Shown piece after piece: positions 9,128 to 17,560 of a stretch of DNA of 24,681 nucleotides; position 1 is the stretch's first letter; each line of letters begins with the position of its first letter. The translations under genes were made by a program, and so were the position numbers. Origin of the DNA: Gracilaria caudata (lineage: Eukaryota; Rhodophyta; Florideophyceae; Gracilariales; Gracilariaceae); NCBI GenBank assembly GCA_030374735.1, contig JASCIV010000317.1, positions 1 through 24,681 on the forward strand. Reading direction: 5' to 3'. A model generated the notes under the pieces. It saw only the letters and a list, made by a program, of their open reading frames with translations, was not told where the DNA came from and did no database searches.

Positions 9128-10888
9128 ATGGGTATCCTCGCATTTAGCTCTTTTGCTGGAGTTCCGCTGGTTGACAAACGATTGCAAGTCAGCCATTCAG
9201 AAAGCCTTTCCAAACGACATCTACTTGCTCACGCCAGCCGTGGTAGAGTTTTAATTCGGAGCTCAGTAGAGGACGAAAGTTATGATGTTATCACAATTGG
9301 CTCAGGTCTAGGTGGTCTCTGCACATCAGCATTGCTTTCCACTTATAATCTTCGCACTCTCACACTAGAATCACACTCAGAGCCTGGTGGTGCAGCTCAT
9401 TCTTTTTCGAGAAGAACTCCCTACGGGACTATAACTTTTGAGTCAGGGCCGCATCTATTCTCAGGGCTTCAGTTTCCCTCCGAGAATCCTATGTACCATG
9501 TTCTGCGGGCCGTTGATGCAAAACTTGACGTCACCCGCTATGATGCCTGGGGAGTGTTCCTTCCGAATACTTATGTCCGGGCAACACTTCGAGCCGGAGA
9601 ACCACTTTTTGAACAACTGCTTGACGTAGCCGGAGGACCAAACGCGCACAACGAAATGAGAAATCTCACAAGAGCTTTGCGCCCTTTAGGGGAGGCTGCA
9701 TCTCTGTTACCACCAGCCGCACTACGAGCTTCTGATGCTATAGGTTCTCTTCGAGTTGCCGCACGATATGTTTTTTCCTTGAGCTCCCTATCTCAAATCC
9801 CACGCCTTTCGCAACTGTCGCGCCCATTTTCCACAGTTCTAGATCGCTTCGTCTCGGACGAGTTCGCTCGCAACTTTCTGAACCTCCTGTGTTTCTTGCT
9901 GGCTGGTGCAACAGCAGAACGGGTCCCCGTCGCCGAAGTGGCATTCATGTTTCGAGAGTGGCTCGGTGATAGTGCCGTCCATGGTGCGCCAGTTCTACAA
10001 AGACCTGTGGGAGGAGCTTCTGCCATAGCAAAGGCACTCATCGAAGCCATACAAAGGCGAGGCGGCGTCGTGCAGACGGGATCTCACGTGAGACATGTTA
10101 TAATCGAAGATGGTAGAGCAATCGGAGTACAGCTGAAGTCTGGTCGAACTATTCGAGCGAACAAAGCTATCATTTCAAACGTATCTGCTTTGGATGTTAA
10201 CCAGTTGCTGCCAGGTTGGAAGGCCGATGATGAGAAGCCTTATGCAAAAAACAGTGGTGGTGAAATGTGTCCATCTTTTATGCACCTTCACGTTGCTTTA
10301 GAATTAACAGAAGACATTCGATCTCGCTTACCTCATGGAAGGTTAGAGCCCAACTATGTCAGCGTTGAAGACTGGACTCGCGGTTTGGATCATCCTGACA
10401 ATGTGGTTCTCATTAGTGTGCCGTCCGCTCTGGACGAGAATGTCTGTCCAGCCGGACACGCAGTGCTACATGCCTACACACCAGCCACAGAACCATACGA
10501 AAGATGGCGTACTTTGGAGCCGGGTACACTTGAGTACGATTTATATAAAGAAAAACGGTCTCAGATCTTGTGGAGAGCGGTCAATCGAATCTTCAATACT
10601 GACATTCGTCCGATGGCATACGTTAAACTCGTTGGTACGCCACGGACCCACTCCCGCTTTCTTCGCCGCCGTGACGGGTCGTATGGTCCGAAAGTTGACG
10701 CAAGGATGAGAGGTTTAGGTCTTCCATTTCCTGGAAGTGGCGAATACCCAGAGGGATTTTATTGCGTAGGTGATGGTGTGTTTCCAGGAGTGGGAGTACC
10801 TGCTGTCGCAGGTAGTGCTTGGATAGTAGCGAACGGATTAGTTAGCGTTCAAGAGCATGTAGACCTTCTGAGGAGAAACGGTATATGA
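9128..10888 (+). CDS. Plastid CRTISO-like FAD-dependent oxidoreductase
   Basis: This is a flavin-binding amine oxidase/phytoene desaturase superfamily protein of the carotenoid isomerase-like branch, 586 residues from the first ATG in frame. The leader (MGILAFSSFAGVP onward, to about residue 48) is plastid-like. The Rossmann FAD motif is YDVITIGSGLGGL (about 52-64, GxGxxG at 58-63), followed by ESHSEPGGAAHSFSR and ESGPHLFSGL. The C-terminal FAD motif is CVGDGVFPGVGVPAVAGS (about 546-565). As recalled, it follows Arabidopsis AT1G57770 closely along its length (for example FMHLHVALE, VVLISVPS, HAYTPATEPYERW, KLVGTPRTHSRFLRR), a plastid paralogue of CRTISO with less certain substrate. The role is probably carotenoid or related isoprenoid redox chemistry; true CRTISO activity is not shown. 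Confidence 0.88.
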   Translation: MGILAFSSFAGVPLVDKRLQVSHSESLSKRHLLAHASRGRVLIRSSVEDESYDVITIGSGLGGLCTSALLSTYNLRTLTLESHSEPGGAAHSFSRRTPYGTITFESGPHLFSGLQFPSENPMYHVLRAVDAKLDVTRYDAWGVFLPNTYVRATLRAGEPLFEQLLDVAGGPNAHNEMRNLTRALRPLGEAASLLPPAALRASDAIGSLRVAARYVFSLSSLSQIPRLSQLSRPFSTVLDRFVSDEFARNFLNLLCFLLAGATAERVPVAEVAFMFREWLGDSAVHGAPVLQRPVGGASAIAKALIEAIQRRGGVVQTGSHVRHVIIEDGRAIGVQLKSGRTIRANKAIISNVSALDVNQLLPGWKADDEKPYAKNSGGEMCPSFMHLHVALELTEDIRSRLPHGRLEPNYVSVEDWTRGLDHPDNVVLISVPSALDENVCPAGHAVLHAYTPATEPYERWRTLEPGTLEYDLYKEKRSQILWRAVNRIFNTDIRPMAYVKLVGTPRTHSRFLRRRDGSYGPKVDARMRGLGLPFPGSGEYPEGFYCVGDGVFPGVGVPAVAGSAWIVANGLVSVQEHVDLLRRNGI

Positions 10889-11974
10889 TAATGTACAACC
10901 GCGTTTTACGAAAACAAGCGATCGAGACACATTTTGACAGCTTCTCTTGCGCTAGATGAGCGACTAATGTTCCTAATCGTGCTGCAAGTTACGACATTGC
11001 CCGCTCACCATGTCAAATTTGAATCTACTCAAGAACCGTACGCTTTCTTCTAAGACGTTGGAGCTCTGGGAACAATCACTAAGCAGCGTCGCAACGGCGC
11101 TTCCTCGACCGGTTCGTGTATAAAGATGGTGGATAATGAGGAATAATCGAGGGGTTCGAAGAAGGATTGAATCCGAATCTAACTTGCCGTGGGTCGAGAC
11201 GTCCTGAAAGGGGTTATACATCGCGCAGTACACCCGTCATCGTCGGTTGTCACTTGGAACGTGACGCTGGTCAAAACAGCTCCATGGAAGCTTTCACTGA
11301 AAAAAAGAAATGCAGCATAACTGTAATAACGACGTTCTGAACATTTGGGGACACAGACGATCGTGACCCAGATGCTTCCCCATTAAGTCTCGTAGAGCAT
11401 GAAAGATCGCTCGAAAGGCTCATTGTATCTCCCCATATCTCCCGCCCAACTTATCGTTCCGCTCCCGCATACATATATCTTCTGTCATTTCACGCTCCCT
11501 GTTCTCGTGCAATGAGAATGTAAGTGACTTTACATTCGCAGCGTATGTGTTCTAAAGAATAGCTACCGTATCTCTCGTACTGATGACAAACAGTCCAACG
11601 GGCACAGATACAAATGTGAGTTTGTTAATGGCTGCGGTAAGAAGGAAGTGTTATAATTTACTGTTCAAAACCGTCTTCTTTGAATTTTGGTTGTTGTTTT
11701 CCCAGCCAAAGGAGGTTCACATCGTAAGTCGTTCAACAGTGAACTGTACGCTTGACTACGTCCGCTTTGGGTCTCTGTTGTCGAAGATTACCGAACAGAA
11801 GAGTCAATCTGTTCAAAAAGCAGGGCACCCCTCAGTACGGACGCCCTAAAATCGCTCTCGCAATAATCATCATCCAATCAGTGGAGATGGCCTAACAGTA
11901 TGTCCAAACGTGAATCGAAGCACAGCAGCTTCATCATCATTGAACAAAGATTCATGATGATGCACCCTAAGAAT
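10889..11974. other. 1.1-kb gene-free stretch
   Basis: It lies between the 3' ends of the CRTISO-like gene (+) and the Sel1-repeat gene (-), which is long for a convergent gap in this compact window. Small frames exist. One of 88 codons at 11583-11849 starts with ATG, but it has a weak start context and no recognisable domain. One on the minus strand at 10973-11233 lacks an ATG start. No tRNA, rRNA or other recognisable RNA was found. A CAT/ATG hairpin sits at its right end. It may hold a non-coding RNA, long 3' UTRs or decayed sequence. Confidence 0.5.
11932..11962 (-). terminator. 9-bp hairpin just 3' of the Sel1-repeat gene
   Basis: CATCATCAT (11932-11940) and ATGATGATG (11954-11962) form a perfect 9-bp stem with a 13-nt loop, starting about 12 bp beyond the stop codon at 11975. 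On the minus strand it would fall in the 3' UTR. Eukaryotic transcription does not normally end at such hairpins, so a role in mRNA 3'-end formation is only a possibility. The arms are simple trinucleotide repeats that can pair by chance. Confidence 0.25.
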
Positions 11975-13843
11975 TCAGTTCGAGGAGAACTCTTCCTCCT
12001 TTGCTTTCAAAGGCTTCTCCACACTCTCCTCCTCTGTTTGCTGTAATGCTAGTGCACTCCACTTTTCATCAGTTCTTACCGATATCAGCCGCCGGAGTTT
12101 ACTCAGCTCTTCCTCATCCTCCTCGTCCTCAACACTTCGCCACAGCTTCCATCCTCGCTCTACGTCACTTCCAGTCGACTCCGACTTCTCAGTCAACGCG
12201 TTGGCTAACATCGCTCGAGCAGATACGTCATTAGTCTCTTTTACGGAGTCCTCCAGAAGCTGCATTCCCCTGGCCCAGTCTTTTGTCACTCCACAATCGT
12301 CGTTCATAAAGATGTACGCCAGATTGAGCATAGCTATCAATCTCAAATCGCCGTTCATCATATCTTCCAGTACCTTCACAGCTTCTTGTTGCCTACCTTC
12401 AATCTCGAGAAGAAGACAAGCCAAGTTTAGAGAAGCAATATATTTCCATCGAGTAAACCTCCTTATCGTATCTGTTATACAACCAAGGCTTCCATCGAAC
12501 GGGAGATTACATCGACCAATCCGCAAATAAGGAGCCAACCAAGCAATCAAATGGAATGAATCCTTCCAAGCTATTTGCGCTCGGAAGCTTTCCAGTGCTA
12601 GCAACTTATCACTCTCATAACAGCTTTCACTGAGCACAACGGATTCTTCACCAAGGAGATTAGATTTGTCAATGTTGTCATTGAATTTGGTCATAAACCT
12701 TCGGGCGCACCTCTCTCCACCACGAATATGATTAAAGTCGTGTCTCAACATCAAAGAAAACAAACTATGTTTGGTCTTGTTACTGACACTCGCGTAATAA
12801 ACCTCCACGGCTCTCTTTCGATTCATGCGGAACTCCCTGGTGCCGCTCCAGGTCATTGACACTAGAACAAGGAAAGATGCAATATCTTTGTTTTTCTTCA
12901 TGTCCTCCCTACAATAATCGTAGATATGACTGTGGTCAAGATGAATATCACCCACACCATCAACCCATGATCCATAGAGCACACACTTTGCTGTTTTGGA
13001 ATTGAATCGCACTGCTGCAGTCTCATACAGTTGAACGGCTCTTTCGAAGTCAATGTCGTGTACAGAATACAATTCCGCTAGCTTTAACATCGTCTCTTCG
13101 TCTTGTCCTTGATATTGCTCCAGAGCATCCTCAAGCAAACGAACTGCGCGATGTATATCTTCAGCGCCAGGGTTGTTATCGAGATGCAGAACGGCCAGAT
13201 TGCGCATTGATTCTGGCAGTCTGGACGTCCGAATCGCACGCCTATACCACTTGGATGCTCTCTTAGGGCATCTACTAAGGTTACCATTTCCGCAGTGGTA
13301 CAACATCCCCAACTGGTTCATCATGATCGCATCTGGATGAAGACCAATGGCCTTGTTAAACAGGGAAATTGCTTGTTTCTTCTGTGAGAGTAAATTGGGG
13401 ACTTTGAGCATGGTCAGGGCTAAATTGTACATGACGAGAGGATCTTGCTTTAGCCGTAAGGCTCTTTGAAAAAGATTTATAGCCACACTATGACACTGCT
13501 CAACACCTTCACCATGAACATAGCAGAGTGCCAATCGGTAAACTACAAAATGATCCTCTCTTAATTTCAAAGAGCTTTCGAGAAGCGAGACGGCTCGACA
13601 ATGGTCTTTGTCGTCTCCATTGTTCAACAGATGAACAGCCACACCAAACATTGCCACTGGATCTTGTGCCTGTTTAATGGCACGTTCCAACATTTGGAAG
13701 CCTCGCGCGCGTTGTGAAACGAAGTCTTGGTCGAAGAGCAGTAGAGCACCCAGCTCTACCACGGCGTCGATATCATTGTGAAGCAAAACCTTCTTTTCCA
13801 AGGAATGTGCTTCCCTGAGTTTGTTTTGTTGATTAGAAGCCAT
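11975..13843 (-). CDS. Sel1-like / TPR-repeat protein
   Basis: The protein has 622 residues and is built of repeated helix pairs at about 35-37-residue spacing. Recurring units include ARGFQMLERAIKQ, CRAVSLLESSLKL, SVAINLFQRALRL, KQAISLFNKAIGL, KRASKWYRRAIRT, HRAVRLLEDALEQ, ERAVQLYETAAVR and, near the end, QEAVKVLEDMM and ARGMQLLEDSVKE. This is the A-x-x-L-[LF]-x-x-A pattern of Sel1/TPR solenoids, which serve as protein-interaction scaffolds. The C-terminus (about 570-622) is acidic and charged (EDEEDEEELSK, TEEESVEKPLKAKEEE). No signal peptide or membrane segment is seen. The ATG at 13841-13843 is the frame's start, and the initial MASNQQNKLREAHSLEKK leads straight into the repeats. The partner and process are unknown. 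Confidence 0.75.
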   Translation of the reverse strand: MASNQQNKLREAHSLEKKVLLHNDIDAVVELGALLLFDQDFVSQRARGFQMLERAIKQAQDPVAMFGVAVHLLNNGDDKDHCRAVSLLESSLKLREDHFVVYRLALCYVHGEGVEQCHSVAINLFQRALRLKQDPLVMYNLALTMLKVPNLLSQKKQAISLFNKAIGLHPDAIMMNQLGMLYHCGNGNLSRCPKRASKWYRRAIRTSRLPESMRNLAVLHLDNNPGAEDIHRAVRLLEDALEQYQGQDEETMLKLAELYSVHDIDFERAVQLYETAAVRFNSKTAKCVLYGSWVDGVGDIHLDHSHIYDYCREDMKKNKDIASFLVLVSMTWSGTREFRMNRKRAVEVYYASVSNKTKHSLFSLMLRHDFNHIRGGERCARRFMTKFNDNIDKSNLLGEESVVLSESCYESDKLLALESFRAQIAWKDSFHLIAWLAPYLRIGRCNLPFDGSLGCITDTIRRFTRWKYIASLNLACLLLEIEGRQQEAVKVLEDMMNGDLRLIAMLNLAYIFMNDDCGVTKDWARGMQLLEDSVKETNDVSARAMLANALTEKSESTGSDVERGWKLWRSVEDEEDEEELSKLRRLISVRTDEKWSALALQQTEEESVEKPLKAKEEEFSSN

Positions 13844-14517
13844 TGCAAGAAGAGTACTGGGGGATGAGGATTTTCGAGATAACTGCCGGAAAAGAACGAG
13901 GGAGCTGTGAACTAGAAGATGGATGACGGATGCTGGGGGCGAAGCATGCGTGGGATGGGATATGTACGTGTACTATCCAACTAGGACACAGGCGGGGAAC
14001 TCGCAAGATGCATCGTCATCATTATGATCGTGTATTGTACATCACTTGACGTGAAGCATAAGATTGAGCGTCTGAACGAAGTGACGGTGTGTGTGCAAGA
14101 AACGGGAGCAAGACTGCTGGGCTAGTGGAACTGCAAAACGAACGCTTTGAATTGAAATTCTACCGAAGGTACAAGGGTAGCGTTACCAAGGTAACGTTAG
14201 AACGCTACCCTTTTGCAGTAGCTGTATCTGGTATCTCTCATAACCCTTGGTGCATTGTTATTTATGGCCAAGTGTAGTACTGTTGGTAACCGAGGGTTAA
14301 CCTTCTAACCTTATAATCTGACAGATCTCTCGTAACAAAAAATGCTCGCTGTGTATGACCAAATGCCCCACACACAGCTCATCAAAGAGACCAGATTCTT
14401 GCTTTGCGTACCAAGAGAGCCTGTGAACGCCAATGTTGACCACCGCGTGCTAAACCGTTAGCTTTCTATCCTTGCACGGCACTGGGTCCGGACAGATTAT
14501 CGACTTCTTTGTTTGGA
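13844..14517. promoter_or_regulatory. Divergent intergenic region with nested palindrome, Sel1 gene / transporter
   Basis: These 674 bp separate two divergent starts and hold both promoters. They contain the nested inverted repeat at 14173-14212 (separate entry). About 85 bp further on there is a GGTTAACC palindrome (14295-14302) beside GGTAACC and TTCTAACC strings. A 62-codon ATG frame (14089-14277) spans the palindrome and resembles nothing. Confidence 0.45.
14173..14212. repeat. Nested inverted repeat (cruciform-like), member of a local repeat family
   Basis: The outer arms AAGGGTAGCGTT (14173-14184) and AACGCTACCCTT (14201-14212) are exact reverse complements. Between them is a second palindrome, CGTTACC-AA-GGTAACG (14181-14196), that overlaps the left outer arm, so two mutually exclusive foldings are possible. 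The string TAGAACGCTACCCTT (14198-14212, 15 nt) recurs exactly at 16527-16541, and AAGGGTAGCGTT recurs at 16230-16241. All copies are intergenic. It could be a MITE-type remnant or a dimeric regulatory site. Confidence 0.8.
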
Positions 14518-15525
14518 ATGGAGATTGAACGGAGACAACCAACAAAAGAAACCCGGCTTCTCATCCCTAGCGGAGCCTGTGACCAAAAACCGGCCTACTC
14601 AGAGCAACGTGGATATCTTCTCGTCGCAATTGGAGCCACATGCTGGTCTCTGATGGCATTCTTTGTGCATATTGGGGAAAAAAAGTACGGCTTCCCTGCG
14701 GTCGCATCAGTTTTTGTGAGAGCCGTTGTCAATTGTTCGTTTTCCGTTCTCTTCATTCTTTTTCAGAGTGCTTCCCTGAAGCTGCCTACTAAGCGACAGG
14801 TACTTTTCCTCTTCGCGCGAGGCACCGTGGGTTCGCTTGGGTGTCTTTTCAGTTTTCTTTCTCTGAAACATCTCCCGATTGGAACTGCGCTCACAGTGTT
14901 TTGCACTAGTCCCGTTATTACGACCGTGCTCTGCGCAGTGTTCCTGAAAGAATTTCCCACTGCAATTGACATTTTCGCCTTGGTATCTAGTTTTGCTGGT
15001 GTTCTCCTCGTAGCTCAGCCTCCATTCTTGTTTGGTGCGCACTCAGTAGCAACACATATGGAAACCCGTTCTATTGGTGTTGTTTATGCTCTCATAGTTG
15101 CTTTCTGCGGTGCAACGGTGTATACTTTAATACGCTATATGGGTTTGCAAGTGCATTTTATTTTCAATGTGATCTCACCTGCAATATGCATGGGGTTCTT
15201 GTCCTCAATACTATCCGATGAGCACGTTTGGAAACAACTGACAACCAATAGCGTAGCTCTCTCGCTCAATTTGATTGGAGCACTGTGCGGTTTTGCGGGC
15301 GTTTCTTCCGTTGTTCTTGGACTTCAGCAATGTCGCGCAGGCCCGTCCATGATTGTTCGCACACTTGACGTACCGTTTTCATTTATTCTCGGTTATTTGT
15401 TTCTAGGCGAAAGCATATCCTGGTCGACGACACTCGGTGTCGTCCTTGTGTTGTTTTCTGCCATGCTTATAGGGCTGCGGAAGCTTCTTGAATCTAAGGG
15501 CCGCAATTACGGGAGCATAAAGTGA
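14518..15525 (+). CDS. DMT-superfamily (EamA / SLC35G-like) transporter
   Basis: The protein has 335 residues from the first ATG (14518-14520) and is an integral membrane protein with about ten hydrophobic helices in two five-helix halves, the EamA duplication. Helix one starts at GYLLVAIGATCWSLMAFFV (about 32-50). The first half ends at about FALVSSFAGVLLVAQPP, and the second runs from SIGVVYALIVAFCGATVYTLI to TTLGVVLVLFSAMLIGL. Family features are the F-R-A segment after helix two, LKHLPIGTALTVFCTSPVITTVL and EFPT in the first half, and LFLGESISWSTTLG in the second. DMT proteins move metabolites, nucleotide sugars or drugs; the substrate here cannot be read from sequence. The N-terminal 30 residues are polar, with no clear plastid leader. 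Confidence 0.88.
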   Translation: MEIERRQPTKETRLLIPSGACDQKPAYSEQRGYLLVAIGATCWSLMAFFVHIGEKKYGFPAVASVFVRAVVNCSFSVLFILFQSASLKLPTKRQVLFLFARGTVGSLGCLFSFLSLKHLPIGTALTVFCTSPVITTVLCAVFLKEFPTAIDIFALVSSFAGVLLVAQPPFLFGAHSVATHMETRSIGVVYALIVAFCGATVYTLIRYMGLQVHFIFNVISPAICMGFLSSILSDEHVWKQLTTNSVALSLNLIGALCGFAGVSSVVLGLQQCRAGPSMIVRTLDVPFSFILGYLFLGESISWSTTLGVVLVLFSAMLIGLRKLLESKGRNYGSIK

Positions 15526-16210
15526 ACGGTCGCATGAAGATTTGAATGTTACAGATCGCTTTCAACGAAACCCACCCTTCAGCTGTTGCTCCGACGAACG
15601 CGGGAACGGTGGTTTGAGGGACCTTGCTGACCAGTGTCAAACGATTAATGTCGATACGATTTCTTTCCAAGCTCGACGTGAAGCTTTTTTACGAGGAGAA
15701 ATGATTCCCCGTTTATCGTCTTCCGCGCACACCAATGCAGCTCTCGTATATGTGTGTAACGGGATAGACGATGTACAAGGAACGAGTCTGGAACCCGAGG
15801 AGGAAACACTTTACTTTGCAAACATCTCTATGCAAGGGAACTGTGCTGCACTTGGTGAGGGAGGAGATTTTGTAAACCTAAGAAGTCATTTTGTAAACAG
15901 ATGCTCTCATCGACGACGCTGACGACATTTTTGCAAATATCGCGATGAATTCAGCACAGATGATGGCTCAAGATAAGAATGTATAGCAACGAATAGCTCA
16001 TGCGTGTTTCTTCTTCAAGGCAAATGGACACGAAGAGTTCATGCATGAGCGGGGATTACCGGTATGCAATCGATGCGCGACGAGAAATTCATATATTTGT
16101 GGAAGAATGCGAAATGGAGATGAGCTTTTTCGCCCTGCAAAGGATCCTCCACATCAAAAGTAGGGCGTGTTCTTTGCTGTTGCTTGCCCAATGAAGGTGA
16201 TCCTTATAAG

Positions 16211-16241
16211 AAGGTAGCGTTTACCTACGAAGGGTAGCGTT
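16211..16241. repeat. Two direct copies of the AAGG(G)TAGCGTT motif
   Basis: AAGGTAGCGTT (16211-16221) and AAGGGTAGCGTT (16230-16241) lie head to tail, 8 nt apart. Together with CTACCTT (16242-16248) the first copy can form an imperfect hairpin. The second copy is also the left end of the inverted-repeat segment described next. Confidence 0.7.
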
Positions 16242-16541
16242 CTACCTTTGGACATGACGCATCAAGGTACGACGGTACTGTAGTCGTGACGTGGCATTCA
16301 GCGCTTTGCCCAAAATTGTCAGGGACCCTCCGCATGCAAAACGCCAAGTGTCGCGTTCGTGTGTTGCCGTTGGCGCACAACGAGATCAGCAAAGGAGCTG
16401 CGAAGAAACCCTGTGTAGCATTAATTCTACCCTTCGTAAACATTCCTCAGACCGAACAGCGAAAGGCGTCGCTTCTGCACATGGCCCTCGCTTTAGGAAT
16501 CCCTAACCCTTGTACTAATGCGAGGGTAGAACGCTACCCTT
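16230..16541. repeat. 312-bp segment with 17-bp terminal inverted repeats (possible MITE)
   Basis: The left end AAGGGTAGCGTTCTACC (16230-16246) and the right end GGTAGAACGCTACCCTT (16525-16541) are exact reverse complements over 17 bp; adding the flanking CTACG/GGTAG gives 21 of 22 matching. The right end also folds on itself as AGGGTAG-AACG-CTACCCT (16523-16540 region). No transposase frame and no clear target-site duplication are seen, and the interior resembles no known gene. The size, termini and intergenic position fit a small non-autonomous inverted-repeat element, but one full copy in the window cannot prove mobility. Confidence 0.55.
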
Positions 16542-16615
16542 GGTAGTTCTGGACCACCCATCCACCCAACGCTTCACAACTTCGCCTTTGCCTAATGGAT
16601 TACTCACTCCTCACA

Positions 16616-17560
16616 ATGGCGTTCGCATCTTCCCAAGCACTGCCCCTGCGCCATGTTTCTGCTGTTCCTGTCACAGCTCCTCTTCGACCCTCCGTCAAAC
16701 GCCCCGCTCGAAGCTTCCGGTCCATGCTGCGCATGGTGCAGAAGAATGCCCCAGTCACAAACACAGATCCGTGCATAGGCACGCTTCTCACATCGGCAAA
16801 TCGGTTTTCTACTTTACTAAGCATTGTCGCCGTCAGTGGGATATCACCAGCTGCCATCAGCGGAACTGTGTTTGCTCCCACCAATGAAGCCTTTTCTAAG
16901 CTGCCCGCGGAACTGCTGCAGATGTTCATGTCCGACGCCGCATTCGCTCGTAACTTTATTCTGCGTCATGTCGTCCCAGAAGTGGTTCCCGCAAGCAAGC
17001 TCACTGGTAACGGTTTCCTTGACGCTGCTTTTGATGGACCATTGGGCTATACCTCGTATGGTGGCAAGCAGCTCAAAATTGACGGAGCGGGCGTCACGTC
17101 ATTTTGCGATCAGAAGTACGATAAGGGAGTGGTACATGGCATCTCCAGCGTCTTGAAACCCCCGAGTCAGAAGTGGCCATCCATTGAACAGACGTACTCT
17201 GCTCCCCCTGCGTCTGCTCCCCAAAAAAGCGAATTTGCCACCATTCGCGCAAGAGGTGCTACTCAAACTGCTACACTGGGCGGCAGAAAAGCGATGGGAC
17301 TTATCTCACAGAGGCCCTTTTGGATGTATGGTCCACCATACTGCGCCGCTAAACAAGAAGAGTACGAACCCATTTCAGCCGCCGTTCCCGAGGTGTCTTC
17401 TGTGGACTATCAACTCATGCCACCAGGGTCTGTCGTTGTATCTCCAGATTCTGTTAATGCTTCGGAGCTGAATCCTGTGAGTGGCTTGAGCAAATACATT
17501 GGCCAGACGAAACGTATTGACGGCGGAGATGCGATTTCAGATTATTCCAGACTTGACTGA
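16616..17560 (+). CDS. Plastid FAS1 (fasciclin)-domain protein, candidate phycobilisome linker
   Basis: The protein has 314 residues from the ATG at 16616, which has a strong start context (A at -3, G at +4); an ATG seven codons upstream (16595) is weaker. The leader MAFASSQALPLRHVSAVP onward is basic, Ser/Pro-rich and plastid-like, with Phe at position 3. A FAS1 domain covers about residues 45-175 (FSTLLSIVAVSG, TVFAPTNEAFSKLPAELLQ, ILRHVVPE, GVVHGISSVLKPP). The last 130 residues are extended, Pro/Ser-rich and aromatic-dotted (PFWMYGPPY, SKYIGQTKRI, DYSRLD). From memory, red algal phycobilisome structures include FAS1-containing linker proteins with long extended arms; that assignment is inference. 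Alternatives are another plastid or thylakoid-lumen FAS1 protein. Confidence 0.7.
   Translation: MAFASSQALPLRHVSAVPVTAPLRPSVKRPARSFRSMLRMVQKNAPVTNTDPCIGTLLTSANRFSTLLSIVAVSGISPAAISGTVFAPTNEAFSKLPAELLQMFMSDAAFARNFILRHVVPEVVPASKLTGNGFLDAAFDGPLGYTSYGGKQLKIDGAGVTSFCDQKYDKGVVHGISSVLKPPSQKWPSIEQTYSAPPASAPQKSEFATIRARGATQTATLGGRKAMGLISQRPFWMYGPPYCAAKQEEYEPISAAVPEVSSVDYQLMPPGSVVVSPDSVNASELNPVSGLSKYIGQTKRIDGGDAISDYSRLD

Larger units (their letters stand above)
15526..16615. other. 1.1-kb intergenic region carrying the palindromic repeat family
   Basis: It lies between the transporter and the FAS1 gene, both on the plus strand. The left part (15526-16200) contains an open frame of 126 codons (15542-15922) that begins with TTG, lacks an early ATG and resembles nothing; it is treated as 3' UTR or spacer. 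The right part holds a 312-bp segment bounded by inverted repeats (16230-16541). The 74 bp left between it and the FAS1 start, and possibly the repeat itself, must serve as the FAS1 promoter region. Confidence 0.5.

Noticed and set aside
11155..11185. tRNA T-arm-like string GGGTTCGAAG near GATTGAATCC
   Set aside because: No matching acceptor, D-arm or anticodon stem could be placed around it.
11583..11849. 88-codon ATG frame in the 1.1-kb gap
   Set aside because: Weak start context, no domain, and length within chance for open frames in non-coding DNA.
15542..15922. 126-codon open frame after the transporter gene
   Set aside because: It begins with TTG, has no early in-frame ATG, no recognisable domain and mixed low-complexity composition; more likely 3' UTR or spacer.
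16225..16443. 72-codon minus-strand ATG frame within the inverted-repeat segment
   Set aside because: No similarity to transposases or any family; it crosses the repeat end and is probably chance.
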